The position numbers and the translations under genes are program-made. 32,891 nt of DNA from Comamonadaceae bacterium (lineage in GTDB: Bacteria > Pseudomonadota > Gammaproteobacteria > Burkholderiales > Burkholderiaceae_C), in contig JAIXOZ010000004.1 in assembly GCA_027486495.1 (NCBI GenBank), positions 1-32,891 of the forward strand, in the 5' to 3' direction. Positions 5,800 through 13,554 of the stretch are shown here, piece after piece. A model generated the notes under the pieces. That model had not been told where the DNA came from. It saw only the letters and a list, made by a program, of their open reading frames with translations, and ran no database searches. Position 1 is the first letter of the stretch. Each line of letters begins with the position of its first letter.

Positions 5800-7926
5800 A
5801 TGACGACTGTTGCATCCAGCCCTGATTCCGAGCGCAGCTCGCCCCGAGGGCAGGCCGTGATCGAGTTGCTGTCGTCCATGCGGTTTGCCATCTCCTTGTT
5901 GACGATCATCTGTATCGCCTCGGTGATCGGCACGGTGCTCAAGCAAAACGAGCCCACCAACAACTACATCAACCAGTTCGGGCCGTTTTGGGCCGAGTTG
6001 TTCGCCACGCTCAAGCTCAACACCGTTTACAGCGCTTGGTGGTTTTTGTTGATTCTGGCTTTCCTGGTGGTCAGCACCAGTTTGTGCATCGCCCGCAACA
6101 CCCCCAAGATCTTGGTGGATCTGAAAAACTACAAAGAAAACATCCGCGAGCAAAGTCTCAAGGCTTTCCACCACAAGGCCGAAGGCCACTTGAACGAAGC
6201 GCCCGAAGCTGCGGCCAAGCGCCTGGGGGCTTTGCTCGCCACAGGTGGTTGGAAGGTCAAGCTGCAAGAGCGGGACACCCCCGCAGGCAAGGGCTGGATG
6301 TTGGCGGCCAAGGCGGGCTCGGCCAACAAGATCGGTTACATCGCGGCGCACTCGGCCATCGTGCTGGTGTGTGTGGGCGGTTTGCTTGATGGCGACTTGG
6401 CGGTGCGCACCCAGATGTGGTTTGGGGGCAAGGAAATCTACAACGGCGGCGGCCTGATCGCCGATGTGCCTGAGCAGCACCGCCTGTCCGTGCACAACCC
6501 GGCGTTTCGCGCCAATTTGCTGGTGGCCGAAAACACGGCGTCGGGCACCGCCATCCTGAACCAGTCCAATGGCATCTTGCTGCAGGACTTGCCTTTTGTC
6601 ATCGAGTTGAAAAAGTTCATCGTCGAGTACTACTCGACCGGCATGCCCAAGTTGTTTGCCAGTGACATCATCATCCACGACAAGGCCACCGGCGAGAAGC
6701 GCGAAGCGCGTGTCGAGGTGAACCACCCGGCCAGCTTCAAGGGCATCAACATTTACCAGTCCAGCTTTGACGACGGCGGCTCCAGCGTCAAGCTGCAAGC
6801 CGTGCCCATGTCGGCAGCCACCAAGTCGTTTGAGGTGGAGGGCAGCATTGGCGGCAGCACCGATCTGACCAATGGCAATGACAAATTGACACTGGAGTTC
6901 ACCGGGCTGCGCGTGATCAACGTGGAAAACATGTCCGGCGGTGAAGGCCTGGATGGCACGGCGGTGGATGTTCGCAAGGTGGATTTGCGGGGGGCGATTG
7001 TTGAGCGTTTGGGCGCTGGCAACAAAACCACCCACACCAAAGAACTTCGAAACGTGGGCCCGAGCGTGAGCTACAAGCTGCGCGACGCAGCAGGTCAAGC
7101 GCGTGAGTACAACAACTACATGTTGCCTGTGGACGCGGGTGACGGCGTGCCGGTTTTCTTGCTGGGCATGCGCGAAGTGCCCAGTGAGCCTTTCCGTTAC
7201 CTGCGCCCACCGGCCGATGAAAACGGCGAGTTGAACGGCTTCATTCGCCTGCGTGCTGCCTTGGAAACACCAGAGTTGCGCGATCGTGCCGTGCAGCGTT
7301 ACGCACGCAAGGCGGTGGACCCTCAGCGCCCAGAGCTGACCCGCCAATTGGCCGATTCGGCTGCGCGTTCGCTGGGCCTGTTTGCCGGTCTGGAACAGGT
7401 GCAAGGCAAAACAGTATCGGGCCTTCAGGCTTTGGCCGATTTTCTGGAATCGAATGTTCCTGAGGCCGAGCGTCCCCGCGCAGGTGAGATGTTTGTGCGC
7501 ATTTTGAACGGCGCTTTGTTTGAGCTCGATGCAGTGGCTCGCGAACAAGCCGGTGCCAAGCCCTTGCCTGCGGACAAAGTGCAGGGTTTCATGTCACAGG
7601 CGGTGCTGGCCCTGTCGGATGCACCGTTTTATCCTGCGCCCATGACGTTTTTGCTGAAAGACTTCAAGCAGGTACAAGCGAGTGTGTTCCAGGTGGCCAG
7701 GGCTCCGGGCCAGTCCATCGTTTACCTGGGTTGTACCCTTTTGATCCTGGGCATTTTTGCAATGCTGTATGTTCGAGATCGTCGCTTGTGGGTCTGGCTC
7801 TCGCCTCAGGGTGATGGCGCCCAGGCAAGTGTGGCCTTGTCGTCCAACCGCAAGACCATGGACGTAGACCGTGAATTTGAACAACTGAGTGCCCGCTTGC
7901 TGGGCCGCTCCGAGAAAACACCATGA
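5800..7926 (+). CDS. resB: System II cytochrome c biogenesis protein ResB (Ccs1)
   Basis: This 708-residue membrane protein forms, with CcsA, the haem exporter and cytochrome c synthase of System II. Hydrophobic segments lie near residues 28-48, 73-95, 178-198 and 640-662. The third contains HSAIVLVCVGG, with a histidine likely to serve as a haem ligand. A large periplasmic domain sits between the third and fourth segments, the usual ResB layout. Its NHPASFKGINIYQSSFDDGG segment (about residues 308-327) is typical of the family. The stop overlaps the ccsA start (ATGA), so the two are co-translated. Their place directly after a di-haem cytochrome gene fits the job. Confidence 0.93.
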   Translation: MTTVASSPDSERSSPRGQAVIELLSSMRFAISLLTIICIASVIGTVLKQNEPTNNYINQFGPFWAELFATLKLNTVYSAWWFLLILAFLVVSTSLCIARNTPKILVDLKNYKENIREQSLKAFHHKAEGHLNEAPEAAAKRLGALLATGGWKVKLQERDTPAGKGWMLAAKAGSANKIGYIAAHSAIVLVCVGGLLDGDLAVRTQMWFGGKEIYNGGGLIADVPEQHRLSVHNPAFRANLLVAENTASGTAILNQSNGILLQDLPFVIELKKFIVEYYSTGMPKLFASDIIIHDKATGEKREARVEVNHPASFKGINIYQSSFDDGGSSVKLQAVPMSAATKSFEVEGSIGGSTDLTNGNDKLTLEFTGLRVINVENMSGGEGLDGTAVDVRKVDLRGAIVERLGAGNKTTHTKELRNVGPSVSYKLRDAAGQAREYNNYMLPVDAGDGVPVFLLGMREVPSEPFRYLRPPADENGELNGFIRLRAALETPELRDRAVQRYARKAVDPQRPELTRQLADSAARSLGLFAGLEQVQGKTVSGLQALADFLESNVPEAERPRAGEMFVRILNGALFELDAVAREQAGAKPLPADKVQGFMSQAVLALSDAPFYPAPMTFLLKDFKQVQASVFQVARAPGQSIVYLGCTLLILGIFAMLYVRDRRLWVWLSPQGDGAQASVALSSNRKTMDVDREFEQLSARLLGRSEKTP

Positions 7927-9233
7927 CGACTGTCACCTTGAATCCAGGTTATTTCTCCACCCGTTCGGGACTCGACTGGGCTTTTGCCCTGCTGGCGCTG
8001 CTCGGCACGGTGTTCGCCTTCACCCGGTATCAGCACGCGATGGACGTGTACGAGCAGGCCATCCTGATCGGCAGTTTGCCGGCCGTGATTTGGTTGGCTT
8101 GGTTCTGGCGTCCGCTTCGCACCTTGATGCTGGTGGTCACCGGCTTGTCGCTGTTGGCCATTTACCTTTACCAGGGTGATCTGGCCCGGTCCGAGCAGGT
8201 GTTCTTACTGAAATATTTCCTGTCCAGTCAGTCGGCCATCCTGTGGATGAGCATGCTTTTTTTCATCAGCACCGTCTTTTACTGGGCCGGCATATTCATC
8301 CGGGGGCAGGCCGACGCGATGGAGTCTTTGGGTTCGCGCATGGCCTGGGTGGCGGTGGGCTTGGCCTTGATCGGCACCTTGGTGCGCTGGTACGAAAGTC
8401 ACCAGTTGGGCCCGGACATCGGCCACATCCCGGTGAGCAACTTGTATGAAGTGTTCATCATGTTTTGCTGGATGACCACGGCTTTCTACCTGTATTACGA
8501 AGCTCAGTACAAAACTCGTGCCCTGGGCGCGTTTGTGATGCTGGTGGTCAGTGCGGCCGTGGGCTTTTTGCTTTGGTACACGCTGGTGCGTGAGGCGCAT
8601 GAAATCCAGCCCCTGGTGCCCGCCCTCAAGAGCTGGTGGATGAAGGTCCATGTCCCGGCCAACTTCATTGGCTACGGTACCTTCGCCCTGGCGGCCATGG
8701 TGGCCTTTGCTTACCTGATCAAACAACAAGCGACCGAGACCCGCTGGTACAAGCTGGCGCCCTTGTGGTTGCTGGGCATTGTGTTGTGCTTTGAGCCGGT
8801 GGTGTTCCGCCAATCGGCCAACGACCAGACCAGCAGCTATTGGATGGTTTATTTCGGGATATCTGCCTTCATCGTGGCGGGGATTTTGATGGGGCGCCGA
8901 CGCATTGCCGAGCGTTTGCCTTCTTTTGAAATCCTCGACGATGTGATGTACAAGTCCATCGCTGTGGGTTTTGCTTTCTTCACCATCGCCACCGTGCTGG
9001 GTGCATTGTGGGCGGCTGAGGCCTGGGGCGGTTACTGGAGCTGGGACCCGAAAGAGACCTGGGCCCTGATTGTTTGGTTGAACTACGCTGCCTGGCTGCA
9101 CATGCGCCTCATGAAGGGCCTGCGCGGTACTGTGGCGGCTTGGTGGGCCTTGGTGGGTCTGGGCATCACGACCTTTGCGTTTTTGGGCGTGAACATGTTC
9201 CTGAGCGGTTTGCACAGCTACGGCACACTGTGA
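7923..9233 (+). CDS. ccsA: System II cytochrome c biogenesis protein CcsA (ResC/CcsB-type)
   Basis: This 436-residue polytopic membrane protein is the haem-handling partner of ResB. Many hydrophobic segments are visible, and the C-terminal third carries the tryptophan-rich WWD domain (AEAWGGYWSWDPKETWALI) that presents haem at the periplasmic face. Conserved histidines flank it, for example in the KVHVPANFIGYG and WLHMRLMKG segments. The start codon overlaps the resB stop by four bases. The gene is often annotated ccsB or resC. The convergent receiver-domain gene lies 43 bases beyond the stop, with a strong hairpin in between. Confidence 0.94.
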   Translation: MTTVTLNPGYFSTRSGLDWAFALLALLGTVFAFTRYQHAMDVYEQAILIGSLPAVIWLAWFWRPLRTLMLVVTGLSLLAIYLYQGDLARSEQVFLLKYFLSSQSAILWMSMLFFISTVFYWAGIFIRGQADAMESLGSRMAWVAVGLALIGTLVRWYESHQLGPDIGHIPVSNLYEVFIMFCWMTTAFYLYYEAQYKTRALGAFVMLVVSAAVGFLLWYTLVREAHEIQPLVPALKSWWMKVHVPANFIGYGTFALAAMVAFAYLIKQQATETRWYKLAPLWLLGIVLCFEPVVFRQSANDQTSSYWMVYFGISAFIVAGILMGRRRIAERLPSFEILDDVMYKSIAVGFAFFTIATVLGALWAAEAWGGYWSWDPKETWALIVWLNYAAWLHMRLMKGLRGTVAAWWALVGLGITTFAFLGVNMFLSGLHSYGTL

Positions 9234-9236
9234 GTT

Positions 9237-9253
9237 CAGGGGCGAAGCCCCTG
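9237..9253. terminator. Hairpin between convergent ccsA and receiver-domain gene
   Basis: CAGGGGC-GAA-GCCCCTG is a perfect 7-bp GC-rich stem with a GAA loop, beginning three bases after the ccsA stop. It lies in a 43-base convergent gap and could serve both directions. There is no T-run, so it is either a Rho-assisted stop or a 3'-end stabiliser. Confidence 0.5.
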
Positions 9254-9276
9254 CTGACCGCTAAGGTCTTGGCGCT

Positions 9277-9663
9277 TCAATCCGTCAGTTGATCGTACAG
9301 CGTCAAGCCATGGCTGACTGCGTTGAGCAGGGCATCGGTTCTGAAAGGCTTCCACAAAAAGGTGACCGCGTTCGATTGCTGTGCGGCCAGGGTTTCATGG
9401 GGCAGGCTCTCGCCACTCATGAAAATAACGGGAATGCGGTCGCCTGTTTTAACCATCCAGGCCTGCAGCTCGACGCCAGTCATTTTGGGCATGCGCACAT
9501 CGAGCAACATAACACGCCGCTCGTTCAAGGGCTCTGCGGCCAGATACGCATGGGCACCGTCGTGGGTGCGTACCTTGAAGCCTCGGGCTTCCAAAACCAG
9601 CTGCAGCATGCGCCGGATGTCGGCATCGTCATCCACGACTTCGATCAGGGCTTGGTTGGACAT
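9277..9663 (-). CDS. Stand-alone response-regulator receiver domain protein
   Basis: This 128-residue protein is a single CheY-like receiver with no output domain. The acidic pocket is Asp11-Asp13 (VVDDDADIRRML), the phospho-acceptor is Asp55 (LLDVRMPKMTG), the switch Ser is Ser83 (MSGES) and the conserved Lys is Lys105 (WKPF). All catalytic positions are present, so it should be phosphorylated. The sequence style (MPKMTGVELQ, WKPF) is that of FixJ/NarL-type receivers. No sensor kinase lies nearby, so its partner is elsewhere. It is convergent with ccsA and divergent from msrP. Output could be by protein-protein contact; its pathway is unknown. Confidence 0.92.
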   Translation of the reverse strand: MSNQALIEVVDDDADIRRMLQLVLEARGFKVRTHDGAHAYLAAEPLNERRVMLLDVRMPKMTGVELQAWMVKTGDRIPVIFMSGESLPHETLAAQQSNAVTFLWKPFRTDALLNAVSHGLTLYDQLTD

Positions 9664-9891
9664 GGGGGTTTGTCAATACAGTAGAAATTTCATTTTAACG
9701 ACAGACCAAAGGCCTTGGCGTGTGGTCATGCCCTTGAGCTGGCTTCATTTCAGCCACGTCTTGCGCCAATGGGTGATGGCGGCTGGCTTGAAATGTTTTG
9801 TTGGTTGAAGCAGGGCGTTTGGCCCCTTTGTGCAAAAGTGATTGGGACCGTTCACAATGACCACAAGCCTTTTCACAACCAGGTCCATCAC

Positions 9892-10887
9892 ATGATCATC
9901 CGCACTTCTTCTTCTGGATTTTTGCATCCTGTGCCCAGCGACATCACCAGTCTGGCGGCTTACCAATCCCGTCGCGACCTGATGCGTCAACTGGCTGCGG
10001 GCTCGGCTGGCTTGGCCTTGGCGGGCTGGGGCCTGCGTGATGCCCAAGCTCAAATGGCCCGCTCCGGGCAGCTGCCGCCGCTGGCATCGGTGCCCTCCAA
10101 ACTGGCCGGAGCGATGGTTCTGGACAAGGCCACGCCCTACAAAGATGCCACCACGTACAACAACTTCTACGAATTCGGCACCGACAAGGCCGACCCGGCC
10201 AAACGGGCTCATACCCTTCAGACCGATCCCTGGAGTGTGGAGATCGAGGGCTTGGTCAAGAAGCCGGCCCGCGTGAACCTGGAAGACCTGATGAAGTGGG
10301 CCGCCATGGAAGAGCGCATTTACCGCCTGCGCTGCGTGGAAGGCTGGTCAATGGTCATCCCTTGGGTGGGCTATTCGCTGGCCGATCTGATCCGGCGTGT
10401 GGAGCCCTTGCCGGGTGCCAAGTTTGTGGAGTTCGTGACCCAAGCCGACCCCAAAACCATGCCAGGGCTGCGCTCCAGTGTGATCGATTGGCCCTATGTT
10501 GAAGGCTTGCGAATGGACGAGGCCTTGCATCCACTGACCTTGCTGGCTTTTGGAATGTATGGCGAGGTGATGCCCAAGCAAAACGGTGCACCTCTGCGTC
10601 TGGTGGTGCCATGGAAGTATGGCTTTAAGAGCAGCAAGAGCCTGGTCAAGATCCGTTTCACGGACAAGCAGCCGGTCATATCCTGGGAGAAATCTGCCCC
10701 TCAGGAGTATGGTTTTTATTCCAACGTGAACCCGAATGTGGACCACCCGCGTTGGAGCCAGGCCACCGAGCGGCGCATCGGCGAAGACGGTTTGCTGGCT
10801 AAAAAGCGCAAGACGCTCATGTTCAACGGCTACGAGACACAGGTCGGCCAGTTGTACGCAGGTATGGACCTGAAAAAGTTCTTCTGA
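9892..10887 (+). CDS. msrP: Periplasmic methionine sulfoxide reductase, molybdopterin subunit MsrP (YedY)
   Basis: The 331-residue precursor has a twin-arginine signal peptide ([20 protein letters not shown], Arg27-Arg28, cleavage near AQAQ at residue 54). The mature protein belongs to the sulfite-oxidase fold and uses Mo-molybdopterin to reduce methionine sulfoxide in oxidised periplasmic proteins. The Mo-ligating cysteine is Cys148 in [15 protein letters not shown]. The ATG at 9892 was chosen because it places the Tat motif about 26 residues in. The reading frame stays open further upstream but lacks protein-like sequence. msrQ follows 28 bases downstream, completing the MsrPQ pair, which draws electrons from the quinone pool. 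Confidence 0.95.
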   Translation: MIIRTSSSGFLHPVPSDITSLAAYQSRRDLMRQLAAGSAGLALAGWGLRDAQAQMARSGQLPPLASVPSKLAGAMVLDKATPYKDATTYNNFYEFGTDKADPAKRAHTLQTDPWSVEIEGLVKKPARVNLEDLMKWAAMEERIYRLRCVEGWSMVIPWVGYSLADLIRRVEPLPGAKFVEFVTQADPKTMPGLRSSVIDWPYVEGLRMDEALHPLTLLAFGMYGEVMPKQNGAPLRLVVPWKYGFKSSKSLVKIRFTDKQPVISWEKSAPQEYGFYSNVNPNVDHPRWSQATERRIGEDGLLAKKRKTLMFNGYETQVGQLYAGMDLKKFF

Positions 10888-10915
10888 TGCCTTGGCGGGC
10901 CAAAGTCTTGAGGGC

Positions 10916-11515
10916 ATGAGGTCGGCGCTTCGTCATCCCGCCGCTTGGTGGGCTTTGTTGGTGCTCGGTTGCTTGCCCTGGGCCTGGTTGCTGGCGCAAA
11001 CCCTGCAGGACCAGTTGGGGCCCAACCCCGCAGAAGCCCTGATCCGTTCCACTGGCGACTGGACGATGCGCAGCCTGTGCGTGGTGCTGGCTGTGAGCCC
11101 TTTGCGCACTTGGTTGGGCTGGCCAGAGTTGCTGCGCTTTCGGCGCATGCTGGGCTTGCTGGTGTTTGGCTATGCCAGTTTGCACTTGCTGTGCTACGTC
11201 TGGTTTGACATGGGCTTTGACTTTGCCGACACGCTGCAAGACCTCTTCAAGCGCCCTTTCATCTGGTTGGGTTTCAGTGCTTTTGTGATCTTGCTGGCGC
11301 TGGCTGCTACTTCGTTCAACCGCGCCGTGCGCTGGCTGGGTGGCAAGCGCTGGCAAATGCTGCACCGGGGTGTGTATGGGGTGGCCGTGCTGGCCGTGCT
11401 GCACTTTTGGTGGATGAGGGCGGGCAAGCAGGACTTTGACGAGGTGCTGGTTTATGCGGGCATCTTGGCGGTTTTGCTGGGTTGGCGTTTACTGCGGCGG
11501 GCGCGGCGATCCTGA
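10916..11515 (+). CDS. msrQ: MsrQ (YedZ) haem-binding membrane subunit
   Basis: This 199-residue inner-membrane b-type cytochrome passes electrons to MsrP. About six hydrophobic segments are visible. Histidines in YASLHLLCYVWFD, QMLHRGVYG and VLHFWWMR are probable haem ligands. LRRMLGL-like sequence (FRRMLGLLVFGYASLH) is typical of the ferric-reductase-like transmembrane family. The ATG at 10916 is preceded closely by GAGGG. A TTG at 10892 would add eight residues but has no ribosome binding site. It is the second gene of msrPQ and converges on lysA. Confidence 0.93.
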   Translation: MRSALRHPAAWWALLVLGCLPWAWLLAQTLQDQLGPNPAEALIRSTGDWTMRSLCVVLAVSPLRTWLGWPELLRFRRMLGLLVFGYASLHLLCYVWFDMGFDFADTLQDLFKRPFIWLGFSAFVILLALAATSFNRAVRWLGGKRWQMLHRGVYGVAVLAVLHFWWMRAGKQDFDEVLVYAGILAVLLGWRLLRRARRS

Positions 11516-11531
11516 GCGCTCATGCGGGCAC

Positions 11532-11554
11532 TGCGCAGCCTGACCGGCTGTGCA
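11532..11554. terminator. Hairpin between convergent msrQ and lysA
   Basis: TGCGCAGCC and GGCTGTGCA pair over nine positions with one mismatch (a wobble in RNA of one orientation), around a five-base loop. It fills most of the 46-base convergent gap. It lacks a T-run. A bidirectional terminator or RNA end-protector is plausible. Confidence 0.4.
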
Positions 11555-11561
11555 TCACATG

Positions 11562-12839
11562 TCAGACCAATTGCTCCAGCGCAAAAGTGTCAAACGCCGA
11601 TTCGCGTTGGCGAATCAGGTGGGCCTTGGTGCCGTCTACCAGGATTTCAGCCGCACGGCCTCGGGTGTTGTAGTTGCTGGCCATGCTCATGCAGTAAGCG
11701 CCCGCCGACAACACAGCAAGCACGTCACCCGCGGCTACCCGCATCTGTCGGTCGCGGCCGATCCAGTCGCCGCTTTCGCACACAGGGCCGACCACGTCGT
11801 ACACGACACCATCGCCTGAGCGGGGTGTCACGGGCACGATCTGGTGAAAGGCTTGGTACATGGCTGGGCGGGGCAGGTCGTTCATGGCGGCATCGATGAT
11901 GCAGAAATTCTTTTGCTCACCGGGTTTGAGGTACAGCACCTCGGTCAGGCACACACCCGCGTTGCCCACCAGTGAGCGGCCGGGCTCGACCATGAGTTGG
12001 CGCTGGCCGTAACCACGCGTATCGAGCTTGTTCAGCAGTTGCGCCCAAAGCGCATCGGCATCGGGCGGGGTGTCGCCGTTGTAGTTGATGCCTAGACCGC
12101 CACCAAAGTCAATGTGGTGGATCGGAATGCCCGCCGACTCGACCTCGGCCACCAGGTCCAGCACGCGGTCCATGGCATCCAGGTAGGGCGTACTGTCTGT
12201 GATTTGCGAGCCGATGTGGCAATCGATGCCCACCACTTTCAAGCCCGGCAGGCTGGCCGCATGACGGTAGGCGCGCAGGGCTTCTTCGTGCGCGATGCCA
12301 AATTTGTTGCCTTTGAGCCCAGTGGAAATGTAAGGGTGCGTCTTGGGGTCGACATTGGGGTTCACGCGCAGGCTGACCGGGGCTTGTTTGCCCAGACTCA
12401 CGGCCACGTCGCTCAACACATCAAGTTCGGCTTCGCTTTCCACATTGAAGCAAGCAATGCCCACTTGCAGCGCTTGTTTCATTTCATGACGGGTTTTGCC
12501 CACCCCCGAAAAAATGACCTTGGCCGGGTCGCCGCCTGCGGCCAGCACGCGGGCCAGTTCGCCGCCCGAGACGATGTCAAAGCCGCAACCGGCCTCGGTA
12601 AACACCTGCAGGATGGCCAGGCTGGAATTGGCCTTCATGGCGTAGCAAATTTGCGCCTGTCGTCCGGCAAAGCCGCGCTGGTAGGCGGCCAAGGCCGACA
12701 GCATGGCGGCTTTGGAGTACACAAACAAGGGCGTACCGTGTTCGTGGGCCAATTGGGACAGCGCTACGCCCTCCACATGCAACTGGTCGGCCGCATAGGC
12801 GATGTGGGGTTGTCCTGGAAGTGCGGTGTTAGAGGTCAT
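11562..12839 (-). CDS. lysA: Diaminopimelate decarboxylase
   Basis: This 425-residue PLP enzyme converts meso-diaminopimelate to L-lysine, the last step of lysine synthesis. It is a fold-type III alanine-racemase-like barrel. The PLP lysine is Lys69 in CYAMKANSS. The family motifs SGGELARVL, HIGSQITD, DFGGGLGINY (glycine-rich phosphate binding), EPGRSLVGNAG, GPVCESGDWIG (catalytic Cys from the partner subunit) and AYCMSMASNYN are all present in order. Length is normal. It follows lptM on the same strand with a 94-base gap, a gene pair common in proteobacteria. Confidence 0.97.
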   Translation of the reverse strand: MTSNTALPGQPHIAYAADQLHVEGVALSQLAHEHGTPLFVYSKAAMLSALAAYQRGFAGRQAQICYAMKANSSLAILQVFTEAGCGFDIVSGGELARVLAAGGDPAKVIFSGVGKTRHEMKQALQVGIACFNVESEAELDVLSDVAVSLGKQAPVSLRVNPNVDPKTHPYISTGLKGNKFGIAHEEALRAYRHAASLPGLKVVGIDCHIGSQITDSTPYLDAMDRVLDLVAEVESAGIPIHHIDFGGGLGINYNGDTPPDADALWAQLLNKLDTRGYGQRQLMVEPGRSLVGNAGVCLTEVLYLKPGEQKNFCIIDAAMNDLPRPAMYQAFHQIVPVTPRSGDGVVYDVVGPVCESGDWIGRDRQMRVAAGDVLAVLSAGAYCMSMASNYNTRGRAAEILVDGTKAHLIRQRESAFDTFALEQLV

Positions 12840-12933
12840 GGGTTAAGAGGGATTGGGGGAGGAAAAGGTGCAGCAAAAGGAACATCAAATAGGTGGGCGT
12901 CAACAGGGCTTGAGCTTGGGTCTGTGCTCGCTA

Positions 12934-13173
12934 TCAAGGCGTTGCAAAAGGAATCGGTTGCGGTGTGGTGACTTGGCCAGAGGGTGCAGGCGCGCTTGGC
13001 GAGGCCTTAGGGGCCGAGTGCAGCGGATACAGTGTTTGGGGCAAGGTGGCTCGTCCGGCCGAAGCCGGCGTGGTGGGCAGGACCAGGGGGCCGCGTTGAC
13101 CGCAAGCGCTCAATACGGCCGCACCGCCAACAAGGGCATGCAGCATGACTAGAATCTTCATCACCTTCAACAT
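12934..13173 (-). CDS. lptM: Small lipoprotein LptM (YifL family)
   Basis: This 79-residue lipoprotein has a short signal peptide and the lipobox LSAC (Cys24). The conserved CGQRGPL directly after the lipidated cysteine identifies LptM, which assists disulfide maturation of the LptD lipopolysaccharide translocon in the outer membrane. The remainder is a Pro/Ser/Ala-rich tail. The ATG at 13173 sits six bases after a TACAAT box, suggesting a leaderless message. An alternative start at Met5 (13161) is possible. It is divergent from cyaY with only 12 bases between start codons, and lysA follows, the usual lptM neighbourhood. Confidence 0.88.
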   Translation of the reverse strand: MLKVMKILVMLHALVGGAAVLSACGQRGPLVLPTTPASAGRATLPQTLYPLHSAPKASPSAPAPSGQVTTPQPIPFATP

Positions 13174-13179
13174 GCTGCG

Positions 13180-13185
13180 ATTGTA
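13180..13185 (-). promoter_or_regulatory. -10 box of lptM-lysA
   Basis: TACAAT reads leftward and ends six bases before the lptM ATG. It occupies the last six of the 12 bases separating lptM from the divergent cyaY start, so the transcript would begin at or next to the start codon. No clear -35 is visible. Confidence 0.45.
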
Positions 13186-13515
13186 ATGACCGACCTTGAA
13201 TTTCTGGACCAAGCTGAACGCCTTTTGGCGGGCGTAGAGATCAGCTGCGATCGCCTCAACGACGACACCGATGCCGATGTGGACAACCAACGGGTGGGTG
13301 GCATGATCACTTTGACCTTTCCCAACCGCAGTCAGATCGTGATCAATTTGCAAAAGCCCCTGCACGAAGTCTGGCTGGCGGCCCGCTGTGGCGGTTTCCA
13401 TTACAAGTTTGACGGCACGCACTGGCAAGACACCAAGGGCCAGGGGGAGTTTTGGCAGAGCCTGTCACGCTATGCCTCGGAACAGGCCCGGCAAAACTTG
13501 ATCTTTGCACCCTGA
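13186..13515 (+). CDS. cyaY: Frataxin homologue CyaY
   Basis: This 109-residue iron-binding protein modulates iron-sulfur cluster assembly by IscS/IscU in the cytosol. The start [18 protein letters not shown] and the acidic ridge rich in Asp ([11 protein letters not shown], about residues 25-35) are typical. The beta-sheet core follows, with [18 protein letters not shown] and the conserved [13 protein letters not shown] segment. Length matches the family. It is divergent from lptM. A TAGAAT box at 13150-13155, inside lptM, could drive it. It converges on ponA with a 39-base gap. Confidence 0.96.
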   Translation: MTDLEFLDQAERLLAGVEISCDRLNDDTDADVDNQRVGGMITLTFPNRSQIVINLQKPLHEVWLAARCGGFHYKFDGTHWQDTKGQGEFWQSLSRYASEQARQNLIFAP

Positions 13516-13554
13516 GTGCTCAAGGTCGACGCGTTGTTTTTGAGGATGCGCGGC

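Noticed and set aside
5743-7548. A 601-codon minus-strand open frame opposite resB
   Set aside because: Low-complexity His/Gln/Arg-rich translation with no motif; resB on the other strand is clearly the real gene.
9715-9891. In-frame 59-codon extension upstream of msrP
   Set aside because: Using it would put the Tat motif about 85 residues in; the sequence is not protein-like. The ATG at 9892 fits the signal peptide.
13516-13554. Terminator between convergent cyaY and mrcA
   Set aside because: Only a 5-bp CTCAA/TTGAG pair with a long loop is visible, too weak to call.
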